A stretch of 64,000 bases of DNA from Sphingobium sp. CCH11-B1 (GCF_001556865.1 NZ_LSJY01000135.1:1-64000), one strand, 5' to 3'; counted from the stretch's first letter, positions 25,752 through 39,121 are shown. Notes: generated from the sequence alone by a model not told the origin. Numbers and translations: made by a program.

Positions 25752-26753
25752 TCATTGGCTGAACTGATCGAAATCCTCGGTGTCGATCGTGCCGCGTATT
25801 CCCTGTGGATAGCGGTGGCCCGCAACGCTGTCCTGATTGATGAGCGCGCTCACGCGTTCCAGAATGTCCGACGACACGATCAGGTCACTTGCCGCGTGGT
25901 TCTGATCGAAATGGGGACGTGACCGCGTGCCGGGGATGGCATGGACGTGCCTGGCGCGCGACAGGACCCAGGCCAGTGACAATTGCGCGGGCGTCACCGC
26001 CGCTTCTGTGGTCAGGTCATTGAACCGATCGATAAGCCTGCGGTTATGAATCCAGTTTTCGGCGGAAAAGCGGGGGAGAGTCCGGCGCAAGTCCTTCTCC
26101 GCCAGCGTTTCTACATCCCGTAATTCGCCGCCTAGCGCGCCACGTGCCAGCGGCGAAAACGCGACGAGAGCGATTCCCAGGGCATGCGTCGTTGCAAGCA
26201 CCCCAAGTTCGACATTCCTTGTCCAGGGCGAATATTCGGTCTGGACGGCCGCCATGGGATGGATTGCATGGGCCTCCCGCACATGCGCGGCGGACCATTC
26301 GGAGACCCCATAGGCGCGAATTTTCCCTGCCTCTATCGCGCGGACCATGGCGCCCACGGACTCAGCAATCGGCACCTTCGGATCGAAACGGTGCATGTAG
26401 AACAGGTCGACATGGTCCGTGCCGAGTCGCTTCAGGCTGGCGTCGAGGGACGCCGTAATCGATGCCGGGCTGCAATCCACGCCGCGGCGCGGACCATCCA
26501 CCATGATGCCGGTCTTGGTCGCCAGCAGAAATTCATGGCGCCGATCCATGATCGCTTCGCTGAGGATTTCCTCGCTGACGCCCCCGCCATAGATGTTTGC
26601 CGTGTCGAAATGATCACATCCCGCATCGAGCGCATGACGGAAAAGCGCGACCGCGTCCTCGCGCGCGGGTGGGTTGCCATAGGCCCAAGCCACATTCATG
26701 CAGCCAAGGCCGATCGATCGAACCTGCCGCCCGGCGAGGACGCGGGTCGCCAT
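25752..26753 (-). CDS. Aldo/keto reductase at the end of the lig operon
   Basis: A 333-residue NAD(P)H-dependent aldo/keto reductase. It has GLGCMNVAWAYG, the catalytic Asp-Tyr part in HFDTANIYGGG, the catalytic Lys in LATKTGI, and YMHRFDPKVP with the catalytic His. It resembles the YghZ/Gas-type AKRs, whose substrates are small aldehydes. Its start overlaps the ligC stop (TGATG), so it is translated with the protocatechuate enzymes. It is not one of the classical 4,5-cleavage steps. Its aldehyde substrate here is unknown. Confidence 0.85.
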   Translation of the reverse strand: MATRVLAGRQVRSIGLGCMNVAWAYGNPPAREDAVALFRHALDAGCDHFDTANIYGGGVSEEILSEAIMDRRHEFLLATKTGIMVDGPRRGVDCSPASITASLDASLKRLGTDHVDLFYMHRFDPKVPIAESVGAMVRAIEAGKIRAYGVSEWSAAHVREAHAIHPMAAVQTEYSPWTRNVELGVLATTHALGIALVAFSPLARGALGGELRDVETLAEKDLRRTLPRFSAENWIHNRRLIDRFNDLTTEAAVTPAQLSLAWVLSRARHVHAIPGTRSRPHFDQNHAASDLIVSSDILERVSALINQDSVAGHRYPQGIRGTIDTEDFDQFSQ

Positions 26754-27709
26754 CACGACCAGCCGTCCTGGGCTTCGAGACTGGCGGCGAGTTCGCCGAT
26801 CACCCGGTAGCAGTCGAGTACCTGGCCGATGGATGAATTGGGTTCGCGGCCTTCCCGGATGGCGGCGATGAATTCGCGGTCCTGCAATTCGATGCCATTG
26901 TTCGAAACCGTCACGCCGGTCAGGTCGATGGGCTCTTCCTTCCCGTTCACAAGGTCGTCGTAGCGAGCGATATAGGTGCCATTGTCACCGATATAGCGGA
27001 AAAAGGTGCCCAGAGGCCCGTCATTGTTGAAGGACAGGGACAGCGTACAGATCGCGCCCGTTTCGGCCTTGAGCTGGATCGACATGTCCATCGCGATGCC
27101 CAGGTCCGGGTGCTTGGGGCCTTGCAGCACATTGGCGGCCACGATCTTGCCCGACTGATAGGCGAACAGGTCGATGGTATGCGCGGCATGGTGCCACAGC
27201 AGATGGTCGGTCCATGAACGGGGCTGCCCCTTGGCGTTGATGTTCTTGCGCCGGAAGAAATAGGTCTGCACATCCAGCTGCTGCAAGGTCAGGTCGCCTG
27301 CGGCGATCTTGTTATGCACATATTGGTGCGACGGGTTGAAACGGCGGGTATGCCCGACCATGCAGACCAGTCCCGTTTCCCTTTGCTTGGCGACGACCGC
27401 TTCGGCATCGGCCCAGCTGTCCGCCAGCGGGATTTCCACCTGGACATGCTTGCCCGCGTCCATGCAGGCGATCGCCTGGGCCGCGTGCATCTGGGTCGGC
27501 GTGCACAGGATCACCGCGTCCACGTCGGGCAGGGCGAGCGCTTCGGACAAATCGGTGCCTGAATGCGGCGCGCCATATTTGGCGGCGACTGCGGCAGCCT
27601 GTTCAGCCGATCGGCTGATAACCGATGCGATGTCGACGCCGTCGATATTCTTGAGGCCATCCAGATGCTTCTCGCCGAAGGCACCTGCGCCGACAAGGGC
27701 AATGCGCAT
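26753..27709 (-). CDS. ligC: CHMS dehydrogenase LigC
   Basis: A 318-residue Gfo/Idh/MocA-fold enzyme that oxidises 4-carboxy-2-hydroxymuconate-6-semialdehyde (hemiacetal form) to 2-pyrone-4,6-dicarboxylate. It has the N-terminal NADP fold GAGAFGEKHLDGLKNIDGV, the CTPTQMHAAQAIACMDAGKH nicotinamide loop, and a His pair in LLWHHAAHTIDLF in the active-site half, as in LigC of SYK-6 (about 315 residues). ATG 27709 lies 29 bp after ligB stops. The chain order ligJ-A-B-C matches other sphingomonads. Confidence 0.92.
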   Translation of the reverse strand: MRIALVGAGAFGEKHLDGLKNIDGVDIASVISRSAEQAAAVAAKYGAPHSGTDLSEALALPDVDAVILCTPTQMHAAQAIACMDAGKHVQVEIPLADSWADAEAVVAKQRETGLVCMVGHTRRFNPSHQYVHNKIAAGDLTLQQLDVQTYFFRRKNINAKGQPRSWTDHLLWHHAAHTIDLFAYQSGKIVAANVLQGPKHPDLGIAMDMSIQLKAETGAICTLSLSFNNDGPLGTFFRYIGDNGTYIARYDDLVNGKEEPIDLTGVTVSNNGIELQDREFIAAIREGREPNSSIGQVLDCYRVIGELAASLEAQDGWS

Positions 27710-27738
27710 GTTGTTCTCCTTGGAATGGGTGACGGTTT

Positions 27739-29061
<1,323 letters not shown>

Positions 29062-29065
<4 letters not shown>

Positions 29066-30087
29066 AGCCCGCGGTCCTTGAGAATGGCGTCGAGGCGTGG
29101 GAACACCTTGCGTGTATTGCCTTCGAAGATGGCGTGGCGCTCCGCATCACTGATGTCGAGCGCGTCGATATAGCGTTTGGTGTCGTCGAAATAATGCCCG
29201 GTTGTCGGGTCGATCCCACGCACCGCGCCGACCATCTCCGACCCGAATAATATATTCTTGTTGTCGATCACGTCCGCCAGCAGGTTGATGCCCGGCTGGT
29301 GATAGACACAGGTGTCGAAGAAGACATTCTTCATGATATAATCGTCGAGGCTGGGCTTTTTCAGCATATCCGCCAGTCCCCGATAGCGACCCCAGTGATA
29401 GGGCACGGCGCCCCCGCCGTGCGGGATGATTAAGCGCAGCTTGGGGAACCTTGCGAACAGATCGCCCTGCATCAGTTGCATGAAGGCAACCGTGTCCGCC
29501 GCAATATAGAAGCCTCCGGTGGCGTGCATCGCCGGGTTGCATGAGCCCGACACGTGGATCATGGCCGGAACGTCCAGTTCCTCCATGACCTCGTAGATCG
29601 GGAACCAATATGCGTCAGTCAGCGGAGGATGTTCGAAATGGCCGCCGCCCGGGTCCGGGTTGAGGTTGCACCCGATGAAGCCCAGTTCCTCGACGCAGCG
29701 GCGCAGTTCCTTGACGGACGCCGTCAGGTCCGCCTGCGGCGATTGCGGCAACATGCACACGCCCACGAAGGTTTCGGGGAACATCCGCACGACCCGGGCG
29801 ATCAGGTTGTTGCAATGGAACGCCCAGGCTTGCGATATCGCCTGGTCGCCGACATGATGCGCCATGGCGGACGCCCGTGGCGAGAAGATGGTGAGGTCTG
29901 CGCCGCGTTCCTTGATGAGCCTCAGCTGGTTCTGCTCGATCGTCTCGCGGATGTCCTCGTCGGAAATATCCGGGTAGTCAGGGATGGGCTCCCCAGCCTT
30001 GAAGGCGGCGATCTGGGCTTCGCGCCATGCATCATGGGCCTTGGGCAGGACGGTGTAGTGACCGTGGCAATCTATGACGAGCGACAT
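29062..30087 (-). CDS. ligJ: 4-oxalomesaconate hydratase LigJ
   Basis: A 341-residue amidohydrolase-fold metalloenzyme that hydrates 4-oxalomesaconate (keto-enol forms) to 4-carboxy-4-hydroxy-2-oxoadipate. Its length equals the SYK-6 enzyme. Metal ligands include the N-terminal His pair (CHGHY, residues 8 and 10), AMIHVSGS and IIPHGGGAVPYHWGRYRG. It starts 3 bp after the DUF1932 gene and overlaps ligA. It works after LigI and LigU and before LigK. Confidence 0.93.
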
Positions 30088-30090
30088 GGC

Positions 30091-30948
30091 TCAGCTTTCT
30101 TCCGTGAACGAAGCGTTGATGGCGGCCAGCTTCGCAGGAAAGCCGGTCGGTGGCGGATTGATGCCAAGGTCGCCTAATGCCTGCTGGCGCCGGACCGTGC
30201 CTTCGGTCATCAGGGGCGCGATGCCAAGGTCGCGCAGCATCCGGGCTGCCTCCGTCATCTCGGCGGCGCGGCGGCGGCCATGGACGAGCATGCGGTCGAG
30301 ATTATAATCGGCGCGCTCGGCCCAGCCCATCGTCTTCTCGCTGGCGTCGAGTGATGCCAGCACCGCGTCGGCAACGTCTTCGGCATGGGCTGCCATCATC
30401 ATTTCGGCGGTAAGGGCTTCCATCCCCTTGACCATGACAGAACGCACCAGCTTGATCGCGGACGCGCGTCCGATGGCATCGCCCACGACATAGGTGTTGG
30501 TAAAACCCGCCTTCCGCAGCAGTTCCTCGGCTCGATCCGCATCCGGGCCTGAAAGGGCGAGCGGAACCGCCATGCGCGCCGGATTGACCGGTGCCATCAC
30601 CGCCACATCGACATAACGGGTTCCCGCTTCGGCAAAAGCGCGCGCTGCCTCGCGCTTCGTACCCGGCGCGACGGAGTTCATGTCGCAGAACAGAGCGTCC
30701 GGCGATAGGAGGGGCGCGCATTGGCGAGCGACGCCGAGCGCCTGGTCGGCGGTCACGAGAGACAGGATGAGTGATGCGTGGGCGACGGCCTCCCGCGCGC
30801 TGCCGCATGGCTTCAAGGCGGATTGCTCGATCGCGGCATGGCGCGCGGCGGCGGTATCATAAGCGGCGGCGCGTGCCGCCCATCCAGCGGCGTTCGCGAA
30901 AGTGGATCCGGCCTCGCCGAAGCCGATCAGGGCAATGGTTCCTCTCAT
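30091..30948 (-). CDS. DUF1932 6-phosphogluconate-dehydrogenase-like oxidoreductase
   Basis: A 285-residue protein with an N-terminal Rossmann domain (TIALIGFGEAGSTFANAAGW) and a C-terminal DUF1932 helical domain of the beta-hydroxyacid dehydrogenase type (IKLVRSVMVKGMEALTAEMM with the catalytic Lys). It is the first gene of the ligJ-A-B-C-AKR run and is 3 bp from ligJ. Homologous genes occur in other protocatechuate clusters, but no step of the known 4,5-cleavage route needs it. Start ATG 30948 is chosen at the Rossmann strand. Confidence 0.8.
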   Translation of the reverse strand: MRGTIALIGFGEAGSTFANAAGWAARAAAYDTAAARHAAIEQSALKPCGSAREAVAHASLILSLVTADQALGVARQCAPLLSPDALFCDMNSVAPGTKREAARAFAEAGTRYVDVAVMAPVNPARMAVPLALSGPDADRAEELLRKAGFTNTYVVGDAIGRASAIKLVRSVMVKGMEALTAEMMMAAHAEDVADAVLASLDASEKTMGWAERADYNLDRMLVHGRRRAAEMTEAARMLRDLGIAPLMTEGTVRRQQALGDLGINPPPTGFPAKLAAINASFTEES

Positions 30949-31015
30949 CCCAGACACCGTGCGGGGGTAGCCGTCGCACATCAAATCGGAACTGGCGAAT
31001 GACGATAAGGCTGCG

Positions 31016-32179
31016 CTAATTCTGCATGCCGCCGCACTCCCGTGCGGCCGCTTCGAGATCCGCGAAAAACTCCGACTGGACCTGCGTGGGGAGAAGGGAA
31101 GCGCGCGTCGTCATGCCGATGGTGCGTGCAAAACGTTCCGGTAGCCGGGCTAATGGCCGCAGCCATTTCGCCTCGACCTCGACCGCTACCTGATCGGGCG
31201 AAAGCAGGGTGATGAAATCGGTGCTCATCAGCACTTGCCGGATCATCATGACTGATCCCGATTCGATCGGGACAGCCGGCAGCGCCAGCCCGAGTTCGGT
31301 GAAATAGCGTTCGAAACTGTCGCGCAGTGGCGTGCCCCGCGGGGCGAGCGTGAAGGGGAATGCAGCCATTGCGTCGCCGGCGGGCGCCTTGCCCGCCAGC
31401 GGATGATCATGGCGCGCATAAAAGGCCGGAACATCGTCGAACAGGCGATGCTGCACCAGTTCCGGTTCCATCAGCGGTTCCCGCAAAGCGCCCACCATGA
31501 CATCGATCAGGCCGTTGCGCAGCGGTTCGACCAGTTCCGTGCGCGATCCTTCGACAATGGTCAGCCGCACCTGCGGCCGGCGAGCGAAGAAGCGGGCAAC
31601 GGCGACTGGCAGGATGCGCGCGCGCGACAATGGCATGGCACCTATGGCGATGCGCCGCGTCTCGTGCCCGCGCAGCGCCATCACTTCTGACAGCCCGGCC
31701 TCCAGTTCCACCTGGGCCAGCCGGAATTCGCGTGCCAGCTGATTGCCGGCCTCGGTCGTGATGGCGAATTTACCGCGCCGCGTAACCAGCGCTCGCCGGA
31801 GGGCCAGCGCCAGATCGCCCACGGCCCGATGGATCGACGGCACCGACAGACCTGTGGCCAGGCTTGCGCCCGTGTAGCTGCCGGTTTCGGCGACCGCGAG
31901 CATCGCGCGCATGCGCGACATCGTGACGTGCGGGCTGCGGATGTGGTCAAGCGCGGCGGCAATTCTCGGTGCCAATATGTCGCCTGCATCGGTCGGGATC
32001 ATGCCGTCATGCCGCCTTTCAAACAGCGGCAGGCCAATAATGTCCTCAAGACGGCTCAACGCCTGCGTTATCGCCGGCTGGCTCAGATTGACCGCAGCGG
32101 CGGCGGCGTTCACCGTTCCCAGGCGCGCAATTCGTTCCACGGCATGCAGGTGACGAAGATTGAGCGCCCATATGTCCAT
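31016..32179 (-). CDS. ligR: LysR-type regulator LigR
   Basis: A 387-residue LysR-family activator, longer than usual. The N-terminal helix-turn-helix ([21 protein letters not shown], residues about 20-40) is followed by a PBP-like effector domain. In SYK-6, LigR activates ligK-ligI and ligJABC operons in response to protocatechuate or gallate. Here it is read divergently from ligK and lies 67 bp upstream of the DUF1932-ligJ-A-B-C run on the same strand. ATG 32179 gives the standard start [13 protein letters not shown]. Confidence 0.88.
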   Translation of the reverse strand: MDIWALNLRHLHAVERIARLGTVNAAAAAVNLSQPAITQALSRLEDIIGLPLFERRHDGMIPTDAGDILAPRIAAALDHIRSPHVTMSRMRAMLAVAETGSYTGASLATGLSVPSIHRAVGDLALALRRALVTRRGKFAITTEAGNQLAREFRLAQVELEAGLSEVMALRGHETRRIAIGAMPLSRARILPVAVARFFARRPQVRLTIVEGSRTELVEPLRNGLIDVMVGALREPLMEPELVQHRLFDDVPAFYARHDHPLAGKAPAGDAMAAFPFTLAPRGTPLRDSFERYFTELGLALPAVPIESGSVMMIRQVLMSTDFITLLSPDQVAVEVEAKWLRPLARLPERFARTIGMTTRASLLPTQVQSEFFADLEAAARECGGMQN

Positions 32180-32275
32180 GCACCCACTCTTAGCCAAATC
32201 CAATCGCACTTTTCAAACTTCTCTTTCCGTCTGGCGCAGACCTCCGCCATCTCAGGGAAAACAGGAGTGCATCGC
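32180..32275. promoter_or_regulatory. Divergent ligR/ligK control region
   Basis: Only 96 bases separate the ATGs of ligR (minus) and ligK (plus), so the promoters and LigR site must lie here. Several T-N11-A candidates occur in the AT-richer part (about 32195-32220), but no single one is compelling. An ACAGGAG binding site serves ligK. Confidence 0.5.
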
Positions 32276-32942
32276 ATGAGTGGTATTGTCGTCCAGAATA
32301 TCGATCGCGCCGACCCGGACGTGATCGACGGGCTGGCCAAATGTGGGGTAGCGACTGTTCACGAAGCCCAGGGGCGCACCGGCTTGCTGGCGAGCTATAT
32401 GCGGCCGATCTACAGCGGAGCGCGCATCGCCGGCTCGGCCGTGACGATCAGCGCGGCGCCGGGCGACAACTGGATGGTGCATGTCGCGATCGAGCAGCTG
32501 AAGGCGGGCGACGTGCTGCTGCTTGCGCCGACCAGCCCTTGCGAAGATGGCTATTTCGGCGACCTCCTCGCCACCAGCGCGCAGGCGCGGGGATGCCGCG
32601 GCCTCATTATCGATGCGGGGGTACGCGATGTGCGCGACCTGACCGAGATGGCGTTTCCGGTCTGGTCCAAGGCGATTTACGCTCAGGGTACCGTCAAGAA
32701 TACGCTCGGTTCGGTGAATGTGCCGGTGGTGTGCGCCAACGCGCTGGTCAATCCGGGCGACGTGATCGTGGCCGATGATGACGGCGTGTGCGTCGTCCCA
32801 CGCGACAAGGCTGCCGAAGTGCTGGCTGCGGCGCAGGCGCGCGAGGCGAAGGAGGCTGAAAAGCGGGACCTGCTGGCGCAGGGCGTCCTGGGCCTCGACA
32901 TGTACAAGATGCGCGAGCGGCTGGAGCGGGAGGGGCTCAAAT

Positions 32943-32950
<8 letters not shown>
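32276..32950 (+). CDS. ligK: 4-carboxy-4-hydroxy-2-oxoadipate aldolase LigK
   Basis: A 224-residue class II aldolase of the HMG/CHA family that splits 4-carboxy-4-hydroxy-2-oxoadipate into pyruvate and oxaloacetate. The [10 protein letters not shown] segment carries the catalytic Arg-Asp pair and metal site. Upstream it has [23 protein letters not shown] 32276 is chosen over upstream starts because ACAGGAG lies before it and the product matches family length. The next gene ligU overlaps it by eight bases. Confidence 0.93.
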
Positions 32951-34863
<1,913 letters not shown>

Positions 34864-34906
34864 AGCCGCGCGCAGGGCTTGCCAGGAGGAGCCCTTCACC
34901 CGTCCG

Positions 34907-36076
34907 TCAGACTGGCAGGCCTACGTAATTCTCGGCGATGGACCGCTGCGCCGCCTCGCTCGATGCGATGTAATCCAGTTCGGCAACCTGCATCCTGCGT
35001 TCGAACGGTCCATCGTCGGGGAAGCGATGCATCAGCTTGGTGAGCGACCAGCTGAAGCGTTCCGCTTTCCAGACGCGGGCGAGCGCCTTGCCCGAATAGG
35101 CCACGATGGCATCCGCGTCATTTTTCCGGAAATAGGCGACCAGCGCCTCTGACGCATAGTGAACGTCGCTCGCCGCCAGATTCAGGCCCTTCGCGCCGGT
35201 CGGCGGCACGATATGTGCGGAATCGCCACATAGCAGCAGGCTGCCATGGCGCATCGGTTCGAATACGAACGACCGCAAGGGCGCGATCGACTTTTCAATC
35301 GACGGACCGCGCGTGATGTGGGCGGCCGCCTCCGGCCCGAGCCGGACGCTGAGTTCGTCCCAGATCCGATCGTCGCTCCAATCCTCGATCCTCTCGGTCG
35401 TCGGCACATCGATATAGTAGCGGCTGCGCACCGCGCTGCGTTGCGACGCAAGCGCGAAGCCGCGGTCATGATTGGCGTAGATCAATTCATGGTTGCAGGG
35501 CGGAACATCGGCCAGGATGCCCAGCCAGCCAAACGGATAGACACGTTCGAAGGAGCGCGCGACGCTTGCCGGGATCGCTTGGCGCGATGGACCATGAAAG
35601 CCGTCGCAACCGACGATGAAACGCGCATCGATCCGCCGTTCGGCGCCATCGATTGTGTAGGTCACGAAGGGTGCGTCGCTCTCGACATCATGCAGCGTCA
35701 CGTCGCCAGCTTCGTAGATCAGGTGCAGCCCGCGCGGGCCGGCGGCTTCCATCAGATCGCGGGTGAGTTCGGTCTGGCCATAAACCATCACCTGCTTCCC
35801 GGTCAGCGCCTTTATGTCGATGCGGATCAGCCTTTCGCCATCGGCCAGGTTGAACCCGTCGTGGGGCAGTCCCTCCGCCCTCATGCGCGCGTCGAGGCCC
35901 AGCCGCTCCATAAGGCTTACGGTGATCTGCTCCAGCACGCCGGCGCGAATGCGTGACAGCACATAAGGACCGCTCTGCCGTTCGAGCAGGATGCAGTCCA
36001 CGCCTTCCGCTTTCAGCAAATGGGCAAGGAGCAGCCCGGCGGGCCCCGCACCGATGATCACGACTTGTGTTTTCAT
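34907..36076 (-). CDS. pobA: 4-hydroxybenzoate 3-monooxygenase PobA
   Basis: This FAD-dependent hydroxylase turns 4-hydroxybenzoate and NADPH into protocatechuate. At 389 residues it matches the family. FAD motifs are GAGPAGLLLAH at the start, the VGCDGFHGPSR middle motif, and GDSAHIVPPTGAKGLNLAASD near residue 290. The Tyr residues in the RSRYYIDVP region and at the late YVGLPV end are the substrate-site positions expected for PobA. It diverges from an AraC-type activator. Confidence 0.93.
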   Translation of the reverse strand: MKTQVVIIGAGPAGLLLAHLLKAEGVDCILLERQSGPYVLSRIRAGVLEQITVSLMERLGLDARMRAEGLPHDGFNLADGERLIRIDIKALTGKQVMVYGQTELTRDLMEAAGPRGLHLIYEAGDVTLHDVESDAPFVTYTIDGAERRIDARFIVGCDGFHGPSRQAIPASVARSFERVYPFGWLGILADVPPCNHELIYANHDRGFALASQRSAVRSRYYIDVPTTERIEDWSDDRIWDELSVRLGPEAAAHITRGPSIEKSIAPLRSFVFEPMRHGSLLLCGDSAHIVPPTGAKGLNLAASDVHYASEALVAYFRKNDADAIVAYSGKALARVWKAERFSWSLTKLMHRFPDDGPFERRMQVAELDYIASSEAAQRSIAENYVGLPV

Positions 36077-36190
36077 GACTAATCTCTCCGGTCGTGCACT
36101 CTGGGCAGGTGCGTTCGCGAACCCGATATTGACAGCGGCCGACCGATGCGGGAAGACACGCTACGGTCATAGTTCAGGTACTTTCGGGAC

Positions 36191-37069
36191 ATGCCGATGC
36201 AACGCCCCGCCATTCCCGATTTCGTCCTCTATGGGGAGAAGCTGGACGACGACGCGGCGGAATTCGCGCATATTGAAGCTATCGCCACTCGCAGCGCGCT
36301 ATATGATTGGGAGATTAACGCGCACCGCCATCTGCGCAGCGTACAGGCGCTGCTATTATTTCACGGACAGGTTCAGTTCCGTTGCGACGATCTCGTGAGG
36401 GAGCTGCGCGCGCCCTGCTTCATGATCGTGCCGATCGGCAGCGTGCATGGCTTCAGCTTCACGCCTGAAAGTTCGGGATATGTCCTGACGCTTTCAGCGG
36501 GTTTCACGTCGCGCGCGGCAGGAAGCGACGATCCCCTCCTGCGCCTGCTTACCCAGGGGACGTGCGGTAAGATCCCGGAGGCCAACATCCGCCGGGTGAC
36601 ATTGCTTTGCGAGGAAATGATCGATTGCCAGGCGGATTGGCGCGCACCGCAACCATTGTTCCTGGCTCTGGCCGAGGCTCTGGTCCGATCGCTGCCCGCG
36701 CCTGCGCAGGCGGAGTCCGCCGACGAGGAACGGCTCGCAGCCTTTCGGAGATTGATCGAGACGGATTTGCGCGAGCACCATAATCTCGACTGGTACGCCG
36801 CTCGGCTCAACATCACCGCCAAGACATTGACGCGGATTTGCAGACGCCGTCTCGATTGCACGCCGATGGAACTCATCCACATGCGGTTGCTGCTGGAGGC
36901 AAGACGCCTGCTGCGCTTCACCAATGCGGGCGTGGCGCAAGTGGCCGAGGAATTAGGCTTTGCCGACAGTTCCTATTTTTCGAGATTCTATGCGCGGCAC
37001 ATGGGGCGCAGACCGGCGCACGATCGCCAACTGCAAGCCGCCGATGACCCGCATGCCCCTGTTCCCTGA
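36191..37069 (+). CDS. pobR: AraC-type activator PobR
   Basis: A 292-residue AraC-family regulator. The N-terminal part is a cupin-like effector domain (PCFMIVPIGSVHGFSF); the C-terminal 100 residues form the double helix-turn-helix (NITAKTLTRICRRRLDCTPM and GFADSSYFSRFYARHMGRRP). It is read divergently from pobA across a 114-base gap with a perfect 10-base palindrome at 36113-36122, so it probably activates pobA with 4-hydroxybenzoate. The equivalent AraC-type PobR is known in Pseudomonas and other proteobacteria. Confidence 0.85.
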   Translation: MPMQRPAIPDFVLYGEKLDDDAAEFAHIEAIATRSALYDWEINAHRHLRSVQALLLFHGQVQFRCDDLVRELRAPCFMIVPIGSVHGFSFTPESSGYVLTLSAGFTSRAAGSDDPLLRLLTQGTCGKIPEANIRRVTLLCEEMIDCQADWRAPQPLFLALAEALVRSLPAPAQAESADEERLAAFRRLIETDLREHHNLDWYAARLNITAKTLTRICRRRLDCTPMELIHMRLLLEARRLLRFTNAGVAQVAEELGFADSSYFSRFYARHMGRRPAHDRQLQAADDPHAPVP

Positions 37070-37237
37070 CTTTTAGCCCCACGGCCGCAGTCTGCGCGTT
37101 TTTCCGCCACCTGTTATTGCATGTCCGGTGGCCCCGTTGCCGGCCGTCTATCCCGTCAGGCGCGCAGGCCATGTACCAGGCGATGCGCGGTTAGAGGAAT
37201 TGGCCTTCCCCGCTTTGCAGGTCCATGGCGACCTTCC

Positions 37238-38551
37238 TTATGATTTGCCTGGGCGCAACGCCAGCAGGGCGCCCGCCGCGATGAGCGAGCCCGCGGCCAT
37301 CGCCATTGCGACCGACGGCAGCCCGAAGTTCAGGCTGAACAGAAGGCCCGCGATGATCGGTCCCAACGCAGCGCCGCCGCGGCCAATCCCGATGACGATG
37401 CCCGTGCCGGCACCCCGTACCGGGGTAGGGAAGGATTGGGCGATGATCGCATATAGCCCGACCACCCCCGCATTGGTGCAAAAGCCGGCAGCCGCGGCCA
37501 CCAGGGCAAGCCCGGTCAGGCCCGACTGGCTTTGACCGAAGACCGTGACCATCACCGTGGAAAGCAGCATGGCGGCGATCACGAGAGTGCGGATGTGGAT
37601 GCGCCAGCTGAGAAGGCTGAGCAGCAGAGCGCCCGCCAACCCTCCGACATTGGCCCACACCAGTACGCTGCCGGCTGCGGATGGCGCATTGCCCATGTCG
37701 ACGACGATCTTGGGTATCCATTTCAGGATGAAATAGAAGGTCATGATGTGCGCGAAATAGGCCGCGGTCAGCAATAGGGTGATGCGCGCCAGTCCGGGGT
37801 GGAACAGGCTATGCAAGCTGGGCTTGGGCGCGGTTTCGTCCAGCGGGGGCAACTCCGCCGCCTGGCGATGACCGAAACGCTTCAGGAGAGAATTGACCCT
37901 CTCAAGCGCGTTTGCCGGCCGCCTCTGCAACAGAAAGCCCACTGATTCGGGCAGGAGTATGAATGCGAGCGGCAGGAAAACGCCCGTCGTGATCGCACCG
38001 AACAGGAACACGTCCCGCCAATCGCCCGCGACGAGCAGCATGGAGGCGATCGACCCGCCCAGAATGGCTCCCACGGGATAGCCCGCCGCCATGACGGAGA
38101 CGGCCAGGCTGCGAGCGCGGGCATTGGCCAGTTCGGCTACCATGGCGTTGGTGCAGGCCAGCATCCCGCCGATCCCGAGACCGGTGAACAGCCGGACGGC
38201 GGAGAGGGTGGCGACGCTCGCCGCCTGCGTCGCCCCCAGCATTCCTATGGTCATGATGATCAGGCAGAGGAGCGTCGTCGGTCGTCTTCCGACGCGATCC
38301 GCCATCATTCCCAGCAGGAACGATCCCACGGCCATGCCGATAAGCTCCATCGACAGGACGATGCCCAGCGCCGCTCGATCGACGCCCCATTCCGCCGCGA
38401 TGCCGGGCGAGGCGAAGCTGATCGCCAGCACATCGAAACCGTCGAGCGCGTTGAGCAGCACGCACAAGATGATGGCCGTCAGCTGCGCGCGGCTCATCGG
38501 GGCTTCGTCGATCAGGCGTTTGATATCGGCGGGGCCGTCCATCATGCGCAT
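37238..38551 (-). CDS. pcaK: AAHS-type MFS aromatic acid transporter (PcaK-like)
   Basis: A 437-residue MFS transporter with 12 helices. DGFDVLAISFASPGIAAEWG near residue 38 is the AAHS signature, with GMMADRVGRRPTTLL in loop 2-3 and RGAGTGIVIGIGRGGAALGP late in the chain. PcaK-type transporters import 4-hydroxybenzoate, protocatechuate or vanillate with protons. It is the last gene of ligV-ferB-ferA-DUF3237-this gene, so hydroxycinnamates or their benzoate products are the likely cargo. Confidence 0.88.
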   Translation of the reverse strand: MRMMDGPADIKRLIDEAPMSRAQLTAIILCVLLNALDGFDVLAISFASPGIAAEWGVDRAALGIVLSMELIGMAVGSFLLGMMADRVGRRPTTLLCLIIMTIGMLGATQAASVATLSAVRLFTGLGIGGMLACTNAMVAELANARARSLAVSVMAAGYPVGAILGGSIASMLLVAGDWRDVFLFGAITTGVFLPLAFILLPESVGFLLQRRPANALERVNSLLKRFGHRQAAELPPLDETAPKPSLHSLFHPGLARITLLLTAAYFAHIMTFYFILKWIPKIVVDMGNAPSAAGSVLVWANVGGLAGALLLSLLSWRIHIRTLVIAAMLLSTVMVTVFGQSQSGLTGLALVAAAAGFCTNAGVVGLYAIIAQSFPTPVRGAGTGIVIGIGRGGAALGPIIAGLLFSLNFGLPSVAMAMAAGSLIAAGALLALRPGKS

Positions 38552-38557
38552 CCCATC

Positions 38558-39121
38558 TTACGCGACCGCAAAGATGTCGAGCCGGACATGGTCCCGGTAT
38601 CGCGCGGCGGTGCACAGAAATACGGTACGGCCCAGCCATCCATGGGGGCTGTCTTGCGCCACTTCGAACCGGGGCGTCGTGCGGAAATAATAAATGGCAG
38701 GGTCCACATCTTCCCCTGCGGCAATGCGCCCAAGCACGGATGCAGGACCATGTCGATAGCCGGGATTTGTGACCGATATGATCGTGCCGTCCTTCGCTTC
38801 TATCGAATAGCGCGCGAATATGTCGGCTGTGCCATCGGCGCGGATGGACTGCCAGTCGGCACCGCCGGGCAAGATGCGGCCTTGCAGTCGCGGCCCGTCC
38901 ACGGTTCCGCCGGTGATAGGAATGATCCGTTTCCTGACGCCGTCCACCTGTCCCAATTCCTGCGCCGGCCCGATCAGGACATGAAAGCGCATGGCCCGTT
39001 CGAGCTGGGGAGCCGAGAGTTGTAAGCCATCCGCTGCCTGGGCGGCACCTGTCAGCGCGCCGCCGAGCGCGACCGCTGGACCGGCCATCAACACCGAACG
39101 GCGGGCCACATCGTCGGTCAT
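38558..39121 (-). CDS. Exported DUF3237 protein of the ferulate operon
   Basis: A 187-residue protein with an N-terminal export signal (RRSVLMAGPAVALGGALTGA, ending AQA) that has a twin-Arg start and may use Tat. The rest is DUF3237, a beta-barrel family (GPRLQGRILPGGADWQSIRADG and YFRTTPRFE blocks). DUF3237 proteins have no assigned function. It overlaps the ferA stop by ATGA and is 6 bp from the transporter gene, so it is a full member of the ferulate operon. A periplasmic ligand-binding role for an aromatic acid is a guess. Confidence 0.75.
   Translation of the reverse strand: MTDDVARRSVLMAGPAVALGGALTGAAQAADGLQLSAPQLERAMRFHVLIGPAQELGQVDGVRKRIIPITGGTVDGPRLQGRILPGGADWQSIRADGTADIFARYSIEAKDGTIISVTNPGYRHGPASVLGRIAAGEDVDPAIYYFRTTPRFEVAQDSPHGWLGRTVFLCTAARYRDHVRLDIFAVA

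Noticed and set aside
32180..32275. A specific T-N11-A LigR box
   Set aside because: Several equally good matches exist in the short AT-rich stretch, so none could be chosen.
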